A stretch of DNA of 64,000 nucleotides from Hyphomicrobiales bacterium (GCA_016716745.1 JADJVD010000007.1:124001-188000); one strand, 5' to 3'. Counted from the first letter of the stretch, positions 20,714-31,014 are shown. Notes: generated from the letters alone by a model not told the origin. Numbers and translations: made by a program.

Positions 20714-20885
20714 TCCATAACTCCCGCGTCGAGGACGGATTCCTCCGCACCTTGCGCGGGGGCCGGTTAGCGCCGCGCTAACGCAAGCGGCTTGCGCCGC
20801 GTCGGGCCGCCGCTACAGTCTGTCGCGGCGCGGTGTTTGGGGAGACGCGCGCTGCGCCGTTACGCGTCTCGACGCGCCGACAGGA

Positions 20886-22058
20886 ATGGACTCCCCGTTG
20901 CCGCTTCTCCTCGTTCTGGGCCTGATTTCCTTTTCGAGCGCCATCGCGATTCGCCTGCCGGATCCGCTGTCGCCGCTGATCGCACGCGATCTCGACGTCA
21001 GCGTGCAGGCGGCGGCGTTGCTCGCCTCGGCCTATTCGCTTCCCTACGCGCTGGGCCAGCCCGTGCTTGGGCCATTGGCGGACGCGCTTGGCAAGGCGCG
21101 CGTCATGAAGGCCTGCCTCGCCGTCGTGGTCGCCGGCATGCTGGCGAGTTTCCTGGCGCCGAACTACGCGACGCTGGCGATCTCGCGCGCCGTCGCGGGG
21201 GCGGCGAGCGGCGGGGCGATCCCGATCTGCTTCGCCATCGTCGGCGACCGGTTCGATTACGCGCACCGGCAGGTGGCGCTGGCGCGCGTGCTGGCGGCGG
21301 CGGTGACGGGGCAGCTCGTCGGCTCGGTCGCCTCCGGCGCCATCGGCGACGCGCTGGGCTGGCGCGCGCCGTTCCTGACTGCGCTCGGCATTTCGAGCGC
21401 CGCGCTCGTCGCCGCCATCATCGCGCTGAAGCCGCGCAACGACTCGCAGCGTAAGCCCTTCACCCTCGCCGGCGCGCGGGCCGGCTATGCGCAGGTGCTC
21501 GCCAATCCGCGCGCGCCGGTTTGCTTCGCCACCGTGTTCTGCGGAGGGCTGGCGATCTACGGCGCCTTTCCGCATATGGCGCATCTGTTCGAGCTGCGCG
21601 GCGTCGGCGGCGTGCGCGAGGCCGGCTTCGCGGTCGGCGGATTCGGGATCGGCGGCGTCGCCTTCACCTTCGTCGTCGGGGCGATCCTGCGACGCTTCGG
21701 CATGTTTCCGATGATGCGCGTCGGCGGCATGCTCGCGGGCGCGGCGCTGGCGACGATCGCGCTGACTCAGGCTTGGCAGGCGGCGGCGCTGTCCTTCGTG
21801 GCGCTCGGGTTCGGCTTCTACATGATCCATAATTCGATGCAGACGCAGGCGAGCGAACTCGCGCCCAAGGCGCGCGGCTCGGCGATGGCGCTGCACGCCT
21901 GCTTCTTCTTTCTGGGCATCGCGCTCGGCCCCGTGATCGTCGGCCTCGGCTTCGAGGCGGTCGGCCCGAAGGCGACGCTGCTGGCGCTCGCCGCCTTCGC
22001 CGCGACGATTGGCTGGGCCAGCGCCGCCGCGCTGACCGCGCGCGGGGCGACGGGGTAG
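20886..22058 (+). CDS. Major facilitator superfamily transporter
   Basis: 390 residues with 12 predicted membrane helices. The loop between helices 2 and 3 reads GQPVLGPLADALGKARVMK, the MFS motif A. Helix 4-5 has the SRAVAGAASGGAIPICFAIVGDRFDY segment common in drug and sugar-efflux-type MFS proteins, and the second half (GVGGVREAGFAVGGFGIGGVAF) mirrors the first. The substrate is not predictable. It stands alone, with an upstream gap of 172 bases shared with the divergent hydrolase gene. Confidence 0.88.
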   Translation: MDSPLPLLLVLGLISFSSAIAIRLPDPLSPLIARDLDVSVQAAALLASAYSLPYALGQPVLGPLADALGKARVMKACLAVVVAGMLASFLAPNYATLAISRAVAGAASGGAIPICFAIVGDRFDYAHRQVALARVLAAAVTGQLVGSVASGAIGDALGWRAPFLTALGISSAALVAAIIALKPRNDSQRKPFTLAGARAGYAQVLANPRAPVCFATVFCGGLAIYGAFPHMAHLFELRGVGGVREAGFAVGGFGIGGVAFTFVVGAILRRFGMFPMMRVGGMLAGAALATIALTQAWQAAALSFVALGFGFYMIHNSMQTQASELAPKARGSAMALHACFFFLGIALGPVIVGLGFEAVGPKATLLALAAFAATIGWASAAALTARGATG

Positions 22059-22089
22059 GGCGGGCGCGGCCCTGATCGGGGGAGGGGGA

Positions 22090-22479
22090 ATGAAACCGTC
22101 GAAGTGGATTCTGGGTCTGGCCGCGCTGGAGATATGCGGCGTCGGTCTCGTCTATCTCGTCGCGCCGCGCGTGATGATGGAGTCGAACGGCCTGACGCTG
22201 ACCGGCGTCAACGACGCCCACCTCGTGCGCGCCGCCTATGGCGGCCTGTTCGTCGCCTTCGGCTCGCTGTTCGCCGCCGGCGTGGTCTGCGCCCGGATGA
22301 CGCGTCACGCGCTCGTCGCGCTCGCCGTCTTCATGGGCGGCTTCGCGCTCGGCCGGATCGCCAGCCTGCTGGCGGACGGGCGGCCGCCCGGCGCCTTCCT
22401 GTTCGCGCTCACGACCGAGATCGCGTTCTGCGCGCTCGCGCTGTGGGCGCTCTCCCGCCTGGACGAGCGCGGGACCTAA
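22090..22479 (+). CDS. DUF4345 family small membrane protein
   Basis: 129 residues with four membrane helices. The central [23 protein letters not shown] segment matches the RAxYGG signature of DUF4345. GGGGGAGGG lies just before the ATG. It ends overlapping by 4 bases with convergent queF. Function of the family is unknown. Confidence 0.75.
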   Translation: MKPSKWILGLAALEICGVGLVYLVAPRVMMESNGLTLTGVNDAHLVRAAYGGLFVAFGSLFAAGVVCARMTRHALVALAVFMGGFALGRIASLLADGRPPGAFLFALTTEIAFCALALWALSRLDERGT

Positions 22480-22949
22480 CCGCGCCCGCGATATCCCGGC
22501 ACACCCTGATCGGGGATCCAGAGACCCTTGGGCGGCGCGCCCGTCTGCCAGAACACGTCGATGGGGATGCCGCCGCGCGGATACCAGTAGCCGCCGATCC
22601 TGAGCCATTTCGGCTTCAGCAGGTCGCGCAGATCGGCGCCGACGGCGACCGTGCAATCCTCGTGGAAGGCGCCGTGGTTGCGGAAGGATGCCAGATACAG
22701 CTTCAGCGACTTGGACTCGACCAGCCAGTCGCCCGGCGCATAGTCGATGACGAGATGGGCGAAATCGGGCTGCCCCGTCACCGGGCAGACAGAGGTGAAC
22801 TCCGGCACGGTGAAGCGGGCGAGATAGGTCTCGGCCTTGCGCGGATTGGGCACGCGCTCCAGCACAGCCCGGTCGGGATGGTCCGGAATGGCGGCGGCTT
22901 GCCCGAGCGATTTGGTCTCGAGCGGCGGGGAGGCGGGCTTACGGGCCAT
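22476..22949 (-). CDS. queF: NADPH-dependent 7-cyano-7-deazaguanine (preQ0) reductase
   Basis: Reduces preQ0 to preQ1 in queuosine biosynthesis. The 157-residue unimodular form shows [16 protein letters not shown] with the catalytic cysteine (about 55), the QueF-defining [21 protein letters not shown] (about 78-98), and the closing [18 protein letters not shown]. The ATG at 22949 follows the divergent gap to eno; the upstream open frame is a shadow of eno. No preQ1 riboswitch-like leader was recognised. Confidence 0.96.
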   Translation of the reverse strand: MARKPASPPLETKSLGQAAAIPDHPDRAVLERVPNPRKAETYLARFTVPEFTSVCPVTGQPDFAHLVIDYAPGDWLVESKSLKLYLASFRNHGAFHEDCTVAVGADLRDLLKPKWLRIGGYWYPRGGIPIDVFWQTGAPPKGLWIPDQGVPGYRGRG

Positions 22950-23108
22950 AGGTGATCTCGCGATGTCGGGCGGAAGAGGATCGTCGCGCCGCCACGCGAT
23001 GACAAGTCGCGCCCGCGTCGCCGCGCCGCTTCGACATTCGTCGCGCCGCCCTTTTCCGGGAGACGAAACGCGCCTAGAAGGCGGGCCATCGTCAGCCACG
23101 GGGGATAG

Positions 23109-24398
<1,290 letters not shown>

Positions 24399-24422
24399 TC
24401 CCACCTGGATCGGACGCGACGA

Positions 24423-24453
24423 CGGCCGGGCCCTGCGCCCGGCCGTTTTTCTT
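24423..24453 (+). terminator. Rho-independent terminator after eno
   Basis: Stem CGGCCGGGC / GCCCGGCCG (9 bp, 5-base loop) followed by TTTTTCTT, 25 bases after the eno stop. Confidence 0.88.
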
Positions 24454-24502
24454 GGCGCGCCTTCAACGAAAAGACCCGCCGCGCGATGCGCGACGGGTCC
24501 CG

Positions 24503-24530
24503 AAAAGGCGCCGGGCGCGAGGCCCGGCGC
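24503..24530 (-). terminator. Rho-independent terminator after the Met-Gly repeat gene
   Basis: On the minus strand a 9-bp stem GCGCCGGGC / GCCCGGCGC with a 5-base loop is followed by CTTTTCG, 13 bases beyond the stop of the repeat gene. A second weaker inverted repeat (GACCCG...CGGGTC) lies just beyond. Confidence 0.8.
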
Positions 24531-24542
24531 GGAGCTGAAAGC

Positions 24543-25415
24543 TCAGTTCTTCTTCTGGCCGGCCATGCCGCCCATGCCGGACATGCCGGACATGCCGCCC
24601 ATGCCGGACATACCGGACATGCCGCCCATGCCGGACATGCCGCCCATGCCGCCCATGCCGGACATGCCGCCCATGCCGGACATGCCGCCCATGCCGGACA
24701 TGCCGGACATGCCGCCCATGCCGGACATGCCGCCCATGCCGGACATGCCGCCCATGCCGGACATGCCGCCCATGCCGGACATGCCGCCCATGCCGGACAT
24801 GCCGCTCATGCCGGACATGCCGCCCATGCCGGACATGCCGCCCATGCCGGACATGCCGCCCATGCCGGACATGCCGCCCATGCCGGACATGCCGCCCATG
24901 CCGGACATGCCGGACATGCCGCCCATGCCGGACATGCCGCCCATGCCGGACATGCCGCCCATGCCGCCCATGCCGGACATGCCGCCCATGCCGGACATGC
25001 CGCCCATGCCGGACATGCCGGACATGCCGCCCATGCCGGACATGCCGGACATGCCGCCCATGCCGGACATGCCGCCCATGCCGGACATGCCGCCCATGCC
25101 GGACATGCCGCCCATGCCGCCCATGCCGGACATGCCGCCCATGCCGCCCATGCCGGACATGCCGCCCATGCCGGACATGCCGCCCATGCCGGACATGCCG
25201 CCCATGCCGGACATGCCGGACATGCCGCCCATGCCGGACATGCCGCCCATGCCGCCCATGCCGGACATGCCGCCCATGCCGCCCATGCCGGACATGCCGG
25301 ACATGCCGCCCATGCCGCCCATGCCGGACATGCCGGACATGCCCTGCGCCAGGACCGGCAGCGACAGCGCCATCGCGATGGCGGACGCGCCAATCATGAT
25401 CTTGAGAGACTTCAT
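24543..25415 (-). CDS. Secreted Met-Gly-(Gly/Ser) tripeptide-repeat protein
   Basis: 290 residues: a signal peptide (MKSLKIMIGASAIAMALSLPVLAQ), then 86 tandem tripeptides of Gly-Met-Gly or Gly-Met-Ser type, then a short tail GMAGQKKN. Nearly every third residue is methionine, so the mature protein is a continuous ladder of Met-x-x-Met motifs. GGAG lies 7 bases before the ATG and a terminator follows, so it is a real transcription unit. Two variant repeats (24610-24618, 24799-24807) change the DNA but keep Gly or Ser, which supports selection on the protein. Methionine-rich MxxM motifs in periplasmic proteins can bind Cu(I) or Ag(I); metal binding or a redox sink for oxidants are inferences. 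I know no named family. Confidence 0.8.
   Translation of the reverse strand: MKSLKIMIGASAIAMALSLPVLAQGMSGMSGMGGMGGMSGMSGMGGMGGMSGMGGMGGMSGMGGMSGMSGMGGMSGMGGMSGMGGMSGMGGMGGMSGMGGMGGMSGMGGMSGMGGMSGMGGMSGMSGMGGMSGMSGMGGMSGMGGMSGMGGMGGMSGMGGMSGMGGMSGMSGMGGMSGMGGMSGMGGMSGMGGMSGMGGMSGMSGMSGMGGMSGMGGMSGMGGMSGMGGMSGMGGMSGMSGMGGMSGMGGMSGMGGMGGMSGMGGMSGMSGMGGMSGMSGMGGMAGQKKN
24565..25338. repeat. Tandem array of 86 nine-bp units
   Basis: Uninterrupted 9-bp units, almost all ATGCCGCCC or ATGCCGGAC (plus strand), with one ATACCGGAC and one ATGCCGCTC. The two main types alternate irregularly, giving a higher-order 18-bp period in places. Because the unit is a multiple of three without stops, both strands are open in several frames; only the minus-strand frame has a start, ribosome site, signal peptide and terminator. 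Confidence 0.97.
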
Positions 25416-25712
25416 TGTTCGCTCCTTCATGGCTCCACCCTCTGCGATTAGTAGGGGGGTGTCGGAGCCGGGAATTTTGGGTGAGGCCCCCCGCCTCGCC
25501 GCCGCCTCCCGCCGATGCGACTGCAAGCGACTTTTTGATCGCTTCGCCGGGGAAGGAAGCGAAATTTCTCCGTCTCGCCAAGTGCTTTGCCGAGACGAAC
25601 GGCGTTCTGCGCCAATACGTCGCGGAAATGTGAAACCGGCGGTCAGGCGTATCGAACGCACCGTTCGGTAGATCAGTCCGGGGCTAGACTTTCGTTCTAT
25701 CCGTCGCCTCTA
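25416..25712. other. Gene-free gap upstream of the repeat gene
   Basis: About 300 bases between the repeat-gene start and the tRNA promoter. It should hold the minus-strand promoter of the repeat gene. I see the ribosome site next to 25415 but no convincing promoter boxes, no small ORF with a start and ribosome site, and no RNA fold I can name. The open frames crossing it lack coding character. Confidence 0.5.
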
Positions 25713-25741
25713 TTGACCCCCCGAAGCGGCGCGGATAGTCA
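25713..25741 (+). promoter_or_regulatory. Candidate promoter of tRNA-Lys
   Basis: TTGACC, a 17-base spacer, then TAGTCA, ending 16 bases before the mature tRNA 5' end. The -35 box is close to consensus, the -10 box weak, as often in alphaproteobacteria. Confidence 0.5.
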
Positions 25742-25757
25742 GGCCGTTCCCAGAGGG

Positions 25758-25833
25758 GAGCGCGTAGCTCAGCCGGTAGAGCATCTGACTTTTAATCAGG
25801 GGGTCCTGGGTTCGAGTCCCAGCGCGCTCACCA
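25758..25833 (+). tRNA. tRNA-Lys (anticodon TTT)
   Basis: 76 bases folding as a cloverleaf: acceptor GAGCGCG / CGCGCTC, D arm with AGCTCAGCCGGTAGAGC, anticodon stem TCTGA / TCAGG with loop CTTTTAA (anticodon TTT), T arm CTGGG-TTCGAGT-CCCAG, discriminator A and encoded CCA. No integrase gene or attachment-site duplication was seen beside it. Confidence 0.97.
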
Positions 25834-25905
25834 CCTCTCTGGCGCCTCGACGCTCCGGCATTTGCCGCCGCGCCCGCCGCGTGCATGCTCCGGTCGAGGG
25901 CGCGC

Positions 25906-26868
25906 ATGGACATCCGGCAACTCCGCTATTTCATTCAGGTCGCCGAGCGCGGTTCGTTCTCGCGCGCGGCCGATCATCTGCGCGTCGCCCAGCCGGCGCT
26001 GAGCAAGCACATTCAGGAGATGGAGAACGAACTGGGCGTGCGCCTGCTCGACCGCACGGCGCGCGGCGTCTCCGCCACCGAGGCCGGCGAGCGCCTGCTC
26101 GCGCATGCGCATCGCATCCTCGCGGAATTCGCCGAGATCCCGGACAGCGTGCGCGGCGAGGCGACGCCGCGCGGCGAGGTCCGGCTCGGGCTGCCGGGAA
26201 CCGTCAGCGAATTGCTGGCGACGCCTTTGATCGAAGCGGCGCGCGCCCGCTATCCGCAGGTGCGCATCCGCGTCGTCGAGGCGATGAGCGGCTATATCCG
26301 CGAATGGTTGACGCGGGGCGATATCGATCTGGCTGTCGTCTATGCTGCCGGCGATCCGCGGGGGCTGGCCGTCGGTCATGTTCTGTCGGAGGAGATCTGC
26401 CTGTTCGCCGCGCCGAAGGCGCTCGCCGGCGCGGCGCCGCAGGGCCGTGAGATCGCGATCGCGGCGGCCGCCGCGCTGCCCCTGATCCTGCCGGGCCCTC
26501 GCCACGGTCTGCGCGAACTGCTCGACGACAGGGCAGGGGCCGCCGGCGTCGCCCTCGACCCGGCCATCGAGATCGACTCCTACAGCCAGATCAAGAGCCT
26601 CGCGCAGCGCGGCCTCGGCTTCGGCGTGCTGCCGCGCATGGCGGTGGAGCACGAGCGCAGGGCGCGCGCCTTCCGCCTGTGGCGGTTCGACCCGCAGATC
26701 ACGCGCGACGTCTACCTCGCCTGTTCGACCGACCGGTCCCTGCGAAACGCCTCGCGCGCGGTCGCGCGTCTGGCGTGGGACATTCTGCGCGGCCTCGTGC
26801 GCGAGGGCGCGTGGACGGCCGAGCTTTCGCCCGAGGCGCGACGCGCGGCGCCCTTCGAGATGCTATAA
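25906..26868 (+). CDS. LysR-type transcriptional regulator
   Basis: 320 residues. Residues 1-60 form the winged helix (MDIRQLRYFIQVAERGSFSR, then AADHLRVAQPALSKHIQEME), followed by a periplasmic-binding-like effector domain with GEVRLGLPGTVSELLATPLI. It belongs to the same general group as nitrogen- and aromatic-metabolism LysR regulators (QLRYF-x-x-VAE start). The ATG at 25906 is chosen as the conserved MDIRQLR start. It directly precedes, in the same direction, the long transport and catabolism block, which it probably controls; the 146-base gap downstream holds a T-N11-A dyad. Confidence 0.93.
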   Translation: MDIRQLRYFIQVAERGSFSRAADHLRVAQPALSKHIQEMENELGVRLLDRTARGVSATEAGERLLAHAHRILAEFAEIPDSVRGEATPRGEVRLGLPGTVSELLATPLIEAARARYPQVRIRVVEAMSGYIREWLTRGDIDLAVVYAAGDPRGLAVGHVLSEEICLFAAPKALAGAAPQGREIAIAAAAALPLILPGPRHGLRELLDDRAGAAGVALDPAIEIDSYSQIKSLAQRGLGFGVLPRMAVEHERRARAFRLWRFDPQITRDVYLACSTDRSLRNASRAVARLAWDILRGLVREGAWTAELSPEARRAAPFEML

Positions 26869-26881
26869 CGAAACGGCATAG
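26863..26881. promoter_or_regulatory. Candidate LysR-type operator (T-N11-A dyad)
   Basis: CTAT, 11 bases, ATAG: an inverted repeat with the T-N11-A spacing typical of LysR-family binding sites. It overlaps the lysR stop codon and lies about 130 bases before the Liv-type binding-protein gene. Confidence 0.4.
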
Positions 26882-27014
26882 CTCTCATACGAAATCGATA
26901 TTCATCATCTAGCGCGGATTACGCGAGGCTCCTTGGGCGAGGCGCTGCGCTCTGGCGGCGCGAGCCCTCGCCACCGCCGGCCGCAGAGCCGGCGCGCATA
27001 TCGGGAGGGACGTG

Positions 27015-28325
27015 ATGAAAGGTGCACTTCGCCCGGCGCTCGGCGCCGCCGCGCTGGCCTTGGCGCTGACGGCCGCCCCGGCCTTCGCGCAGGACAAGCC
27101 GGCGCAGATCAAGATCGGCATCACGACCTTCCTGTCGGGGCCGGCCTCGGTGTTTGGCGTGCCCGGCAAGGCGGCCGCCGAGATGATCGCCGAGGACATC
27201 AACAAGAAGGGCGGCATCGGCGGCGTGCCGGTCGCGCTCACCTTCGTCGACGAAGGGGCGGGCGGCGAGGCCCTCGTCTCAAACTACCGCCGCATGGTGC
27301 AGGACGAGAAGGTGGACGCCACCTTCGCCGCGATCTCCTCGGGCAGCTGCACGCAGCTCGTGCCGATCGCCGAAGACCTGAAGGTCATGAACTTCATGTG
27401 GGATTGCGGCGCCGCCTCGATCCTCGAGGCCAGGAAGCACCGTTACAATTTCCGCACGCAGGCGAACGCGACGCCCGAGATGCTGGCGGTGCTGGTCTAC
27501 CTGCTCAAGACCAAGCCCGACTTCAAGACCATCGCCGTCGTCAACCAGGATTACGCCTGGGGCCGCGAGAGCTGGGAGATCTTCTCCACCGCGCTGAAGG
27601 CGATGAAGCCGGACGTGAAGGTCGTCGCCGAGCTGTTCCCGAAATTCGGCGCGCCCGACTTCTCGACCGAGATTTCGCGCCTGATGGCGCTGAAGCCCGA
27701 CGTCGTGCTGACGACGAGCTGGGGCGGCGATCTCGACACGCTGGTGCGTCAGGCCGGGCAGCGCGGCCTGTTGCAGCAGACGACCTTCGTGCTCGGCATC
27801 GGCGAATCCTCGATGCAGCGCCTCGGCGCCGATCTGCCGGAAGGCTTGATCGTCGGCGCGCGCGGCGACCACTGGTTCCTGCATCCCGAGCGCAAGAACG
27901 ACGCCGCCTTCAAGGCCTTCAACGACGCCTTCAAGGCCAAGACCGGCGCATGGCCGATCTACCCAGTCTACCACATGTATCAGGCCTTCTCGGCGTTGCA
28001 GGCCTCCTACGACAAGGCGATCAAGGCGAACGGCGGCAAGTGGCCGACGCGCGAGCAGGTGATCGACGCGGCCGGCGGAACCGAGTTCCAGACCTGGGGC
28101 CGCCCGGTGACGTTGCGCGCCGACGACAATCAGGGTCTCGAGGCGCAGATCGTCGGCGTCACCAAGTCGGCGCCCGGCTACGACTTCAAGGTGCTCGACA
28201 ACATGATGGTGTTCGACGCCAAGCCGATCACCACGCCCGGCGGGCAGAAGTCGATCGAGTGGTTGAAGACGCTGACGCCCGACTTCGCCAAGATGAACGT
28301 GCCGACCTTCAAGCACGGCCAGTGA
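27015..28325 (+). CDS. Branched-chain amino acid-type ABC transporter substrate-binding protein (LivK family)
   Basis: 436 residues: signal peptide ending ALTAAPAFAQ, then a type I periplasmic binding protein (IKIGITTFLSGPASVFGVPGKAAAEMIAEDINKKGGIGG). GGGAGGG precedes the ATG at 27015 (a GTG lies three bases earlier). It is the first gene of a liv set (binding protein, two permeases, two ATPases). This family is broad: members bind branched-chain amino acids, amides, urea or aromatic acids. The amidase and creatininase-type genes downstream make an amide or amide-like nitrogen compound a reasonable guess. Confidence 0.92.
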   Translation: MKGALRPALGAAALALALTAAPAFAQDKPAQIKIGITTFLSGPASVFGVPGKAAAEMIAEDINKKGGIGGVPVALTFVDEGAGGEALVSNYRRMVQDEKVDATFAAISSGSCTQLVPIAEDLKVMNFMWDCGAASILEARKHRYNFRTQANATPEMLAVLVYLLKTKPDFKTIAVVNQDYAWGRESWEIFSTALKAMKPDVKVVAELFPKFGAPDFSTEISRLMALKPDVVLTTSWGGDLDTLVRQAGQRGLLQQTTFVLGIGESSMQRLGADLPEGLIVGARGDHWFLHPERKNDAAFKAFNDAFKAKTGAWPIYPVYHMYQAFSALQASYDKAIKANGGKWPTREQVIDAAGGTEFQTWGRPVTLRADDNQGLEAQIVGVTKSAPGYDFKVLDNMMVFDAKPITTPGGQKSIEWLKTLTPDFAKMNVPTFKHGQ

Positions 28326-28401
28326 CGAACGCGCGGCGGAGCCTCGGGCTCCGCCGCGTCCTCGCGCCGTCGCGGCGGCGCGCGCTTGACGAAAGCTCGG
28401 C

Positions 28402-29301
28402 ATGGACTCGACCATCTTTATCCTCGCATTGCTCGACGGGGTGAGCTACGCGGCGCTCGTCTTCCTCGTCTCCGTGGGCCTCAGCCTGATCTTCAGCGTA
28501 CTGCGCATCGTCAACGTGGCGCACGGCTCGCTCTACGCCTACGGCGCCTATGTCGCCGCGACGCTGAGTCTGGCCGTCGCGCCCATCTCGCCGTGGCTGA
28601 CCTTTCCTGCGCTGCTCGTCGCCTCCGTCGCGGTGGGCGTCGTCGTCGGCGGCGTCATGGAGCGATTTCTGCTGCGCCCGGTCTATGGCCGCGAGGACGT
28701 GCTGCAACTGTTGATCACCTTCGCGGTGTTCATGATCATGGATAATCTGCAACGCCTGATCTGGGGCGTGCAGCCGATCTTCGCCTCGACGCCGCTGAAG
28801 CTCCTGCCCAACGTCTCGGTGCTCGGCGTCTCCTACACGTCGTATCAGGTGATCCTGCTGCCGGCCGTCGCGCTGCTGACGGTGCTCGGCCTGCGCTATT
28901 TCCTGCGCCACACGCTCGCCGGCGCGGTGATCCTTGCGGTGACGGAGGATCGCGAGGCGGCGACCGCCATCGGCGTCGACGCGCGGCGCGTCTTTCTCGT
29001 CACCTTCATGATCGGCGCCAGTCTCGCCGCGCTCGGCGGCGCGCTCGCCTCGCCGACGACTTCGCTTGTGCCCGGCATGGGCGCGGACATGATCGTGCTG
29101 TCCTTCGCCGTCGCGGCCACGGCCGGTCTCGGCCAGATCGAGGGCGCGGCGGTGACCGCGCTGATGATCGGCATCGCGCGCGCCTTCGTCATCTATCTGC
29201 AACCGGAATTCGAGGTGCTGGTGCCGTATCTGATCATGGTGCTGGTGCTGCTGATCCGCCCGATGGGCCTGTTCGGCGTCGACAAGGTGAGGAAGATCTG
29301 A
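28402..29301 (+). CDS. livH: LivH-type ABC transporter permease
   Basis: 299 residues, about eight membrane helices. SVGLSLIFSVLRIVNVAHGSLYAYGAY near the N-terminus is the LivH signature, and the cytoplasmic loop AVTEDREAATAIGVDARRVFLVTF is the ATPase-contact (EAA-like) loop. Forms the channel with LivM. Its stop overlaps the livM start by one base (TGATG). Confidence 0.94.
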   Translation: MDSTIFILALLDGVSYAALVFLVSVGLSLIFSVLRIVNVAHGSLYAYGAYVAATLSLAVAPISPWLTFPALLVASVAVGVVVGGVMERFLLRPVYGREDVLQLLITFAVFMIMDNLQRLIWGVQPIFASTPLKLLPNVSVLGVSYTSYQVILLPAVALLTVLGLRYFLRHTLAGAVILAVTEDREAATAIGVDARRVFLVTFMIGASLAALGGALASPTTSLVPGMGADMIVLSFAVAATAGLGQIEGAAVTALMIGIARAFVIYLQPEFEVLVPYLIMVLVLLIRPMGLFGVDKVRKI

Positions 29302-30272
29302 TGCAGGCGCCCGCGCAAACCTCGGGGTCGGGCCTGCGTCTCGCCATCGTCCTCGGCCTCGTGGCGCTCGCGGCGATCGTGCCGATCCTGCTGCCGAGTT
29401 GGGCGACGCTGATCACGCTCGTCGCCGCCAAGGGCGTCGTCGTGCTCGGCGTCATCATCCTGTTGCAGGCGGGGCAGGTGTCCTTCGGCCACGCGATGTA
29501 CTTCGCCGTCGGCGCCTATGCGGTCGCCTTCTGGGGCCGGCACATGGGGCCGGGCGACCTGATCCTCTATCTGCTGCTCGGCTCGGCGGCGGCGACGCTG
29601 TTCGGCGCGGTGATAGGCCTGTTCGTGGTGCGCTACCGCGAGATCTTCTTCGGCATGCTCAATCTCGCCTTCTCGATGGTGCTGTGGTCGCTGCTCGAGA
29701 AGCTCTACCACTACACCAACGGGGCGGACGGCATTCGCGTCGTGCGCCCGACCATCGCGGGAATCGCCTTCCAGCCCGAGACGTTCCAGTACGCGCTGCT
29801 TTACGTGACGCTCGTCATCGCGGTCGTAGCCAGCTACGTCGCGCAGCGCTATCTCGACAGCCCGCTCGGCCACATGTTGCGCGCCATCAAGTCGAACGAG
29901 ACGCGGCTTGAATATCTCGGCGTCTCGGCGCGGCGGGTGCTGCTCATCGGCTATGTCCTCTCCGCCTTCCTGTGCGGCCTCGGCGGCGCGCTGGTGGCGG
30001 TGGCCCAGCAGATCGCGACGCCGGAATTCGGCTACTGGACGAAGAGCGGCGAGTTCGTGTTCATCGCCATTCTCGGCGGATCGTCGAGCGCGCTCGGCGC
30101 CTTCGCCGGCAGCGCGGTGTTCGAGATCGTGCGCTTCTACGCCGCCGCCAAGCTCGCCAACACCTGGCAGCTCATTCTCGGCGTCGTGCTGATCGCGATC
30201 ATCATGTTCGCGCCGAACGGTCTCGTCGGCATACTCAATCGCAACCGCCGCAATGCGGAGGCGCGGCGATGA
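29301..30272 (+). CDS. livM: LivM-type ABC transporter permease
   Basis: 323 residues with about nine or ten membrane helices; GQVSFGHAMYFAVGAYAVAFWG is the LivM signature and AIKSNETRLEYLGVSARRVLLIGYVLSA the ATPase-contact loop. Pairs with LivH. The livG start lies within its last codons (4-base ATGA overlap). Confidence 0.94.
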   Translation: MQAPAQTSGSGLRLAIVLGLVALAAIVPILLPSWATLITLVAAKGVVVLGVIILLQAGQVSFGHAMYFAVGAYAVAFWGRHMGPGDLILYLLLGSAAATLFGAVIGLFVVRYREIFFGMLNLAFSMVLWSLLEKLYHYTNGADGIRVVRPTIAGIAFQPETFQYALLYVTLVIAVVASYVAQRYLDSPLGHMLRAIKSNETRLEYLGVSARRVLLIGYVLSAFLCGLGGALVAVAQQIATPEFGYWTKSGEFVFIAILGGSSSALGAFAGSAVFEIVRFYAAAKLANTWQLILGVVLIAIIMFAPNGLVGILNRNRRNAEARR

Positions 30273-31012
30273 GCGCGCCTCTGCTGCAAGCCCGCGGGCT
30301 GGAAATCCGCTTCGGCGGCGTCGTCGCGGCGGACGGCGTCGATCTCGACGTCATCGAGGGCGAGAACCTCGCCATCATCGGCCCCAACGGCGCCGGCAAG
30401 ACGACGTTTCTCAACATCTCGACCGGCTATCTCAAGCCGCTCGCCGGCACGGTGACGTTTCTGGGACAGGACATCACGCGCCTGCCGCCGCGCGCGATCA
30501 CGCGGCTCGGCATCGCGCGCGCCTTCCAGATCCCGCAGCTCTTCCTCGAGCAGACGGTGATGGAGAACATGATGATCGCCGCCGCCGCGCGCTCGGGCGA
30601 AACGTCGGGCTGGCGACGTCTGCTCGATAGGCCGGAGCGCGAGGAAATGCTGCGTTTGCTCGACTCGGTCGGCGTCGCCGCCTTCGCAGAGCGGCGCGCG
30701 CACGAGTTGCCCGAGGGGCAGCGCAAGCTCGTCGACATCGCGCTGGCGCTAGCCCTGAAGCCGCGCCTTCTGCTGATGGACGAGCCGACATCCGGCGTCG
30801 CCTCCTCCGAGAAGATGGGCGTGATGGACATTCTCGTCGCCGCGCTCGCGCGCGAAAAGGTCAGCTCCGTCTTCGTCGAGCACGACATGGACATGGTGGA
30901 GCGTTACGCCCACCGCGTCGCGGTGTGGAGTTCGGGACGCATCCAGACGGTCGGCCCGCCGGCGCAGGTGCTGGGCGACCCCGAAGTGCGCCAGCGCGTG
31001 ATCGGGATCTGA
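30269..31012 (+). CDS. livG: LivG-type ABC transporter ATP-binding protein
   Basis: 247 residues. Walker A GPNGAGKTT, Walker B LLLMDEP, and the ABC signature reads LPEGQ instead of LSGGQ, a variant common in this subfamily. The motif TSGVASSEKMG follows Walker B in place of the usual AGLNPxE, so it is a slightly divergent LivG. Translationally coupled to livM; three bases separate it from livF. Confidence 0.93.
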   Translation: MSAPLLQARGLEIRFGGVVAADGVDLDVIEGENLAIIGPNGAGKTTFLNISTGYLKPLAGTVTFLGQDITRLPPRAITRLGIARAFQIPQLFLEQTVMENMMIAAAARSGETSGWRRLLDRPEREEMLRLLDSVGVAAFAERRAHELPEGQRKLVDIALALALKPRLLLMDEPTSGVASSEKMGVMDILVAALAREKVSSVFVEHDMDMVERYAHRVAVWSSGRIQTVGPPAQVLGDPEVRQRVIGI

Positions 31013-31014
31013 CC

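Noticed and set aside
24565..25338. CRISPR-like regular array
   Set aside because: There are no unique spacers; units are contiguous 9-mers inside a coding sequence.
24565..25671. Plus-strand frames of the repeat array encoding Met-Pro or Ala-His-Gly repeats
   Set aside because: They lack a ribosome site and signal peptide and follow from the 9-bp unit being stop-free; the minus-strand frame has all gene signals.
25758..25833. tRNA-Lys as the attachment site of an integrated element
   Set aside because: No integrase gene and no repeat of the tRNA 3' end were seen in the following 17 kb.
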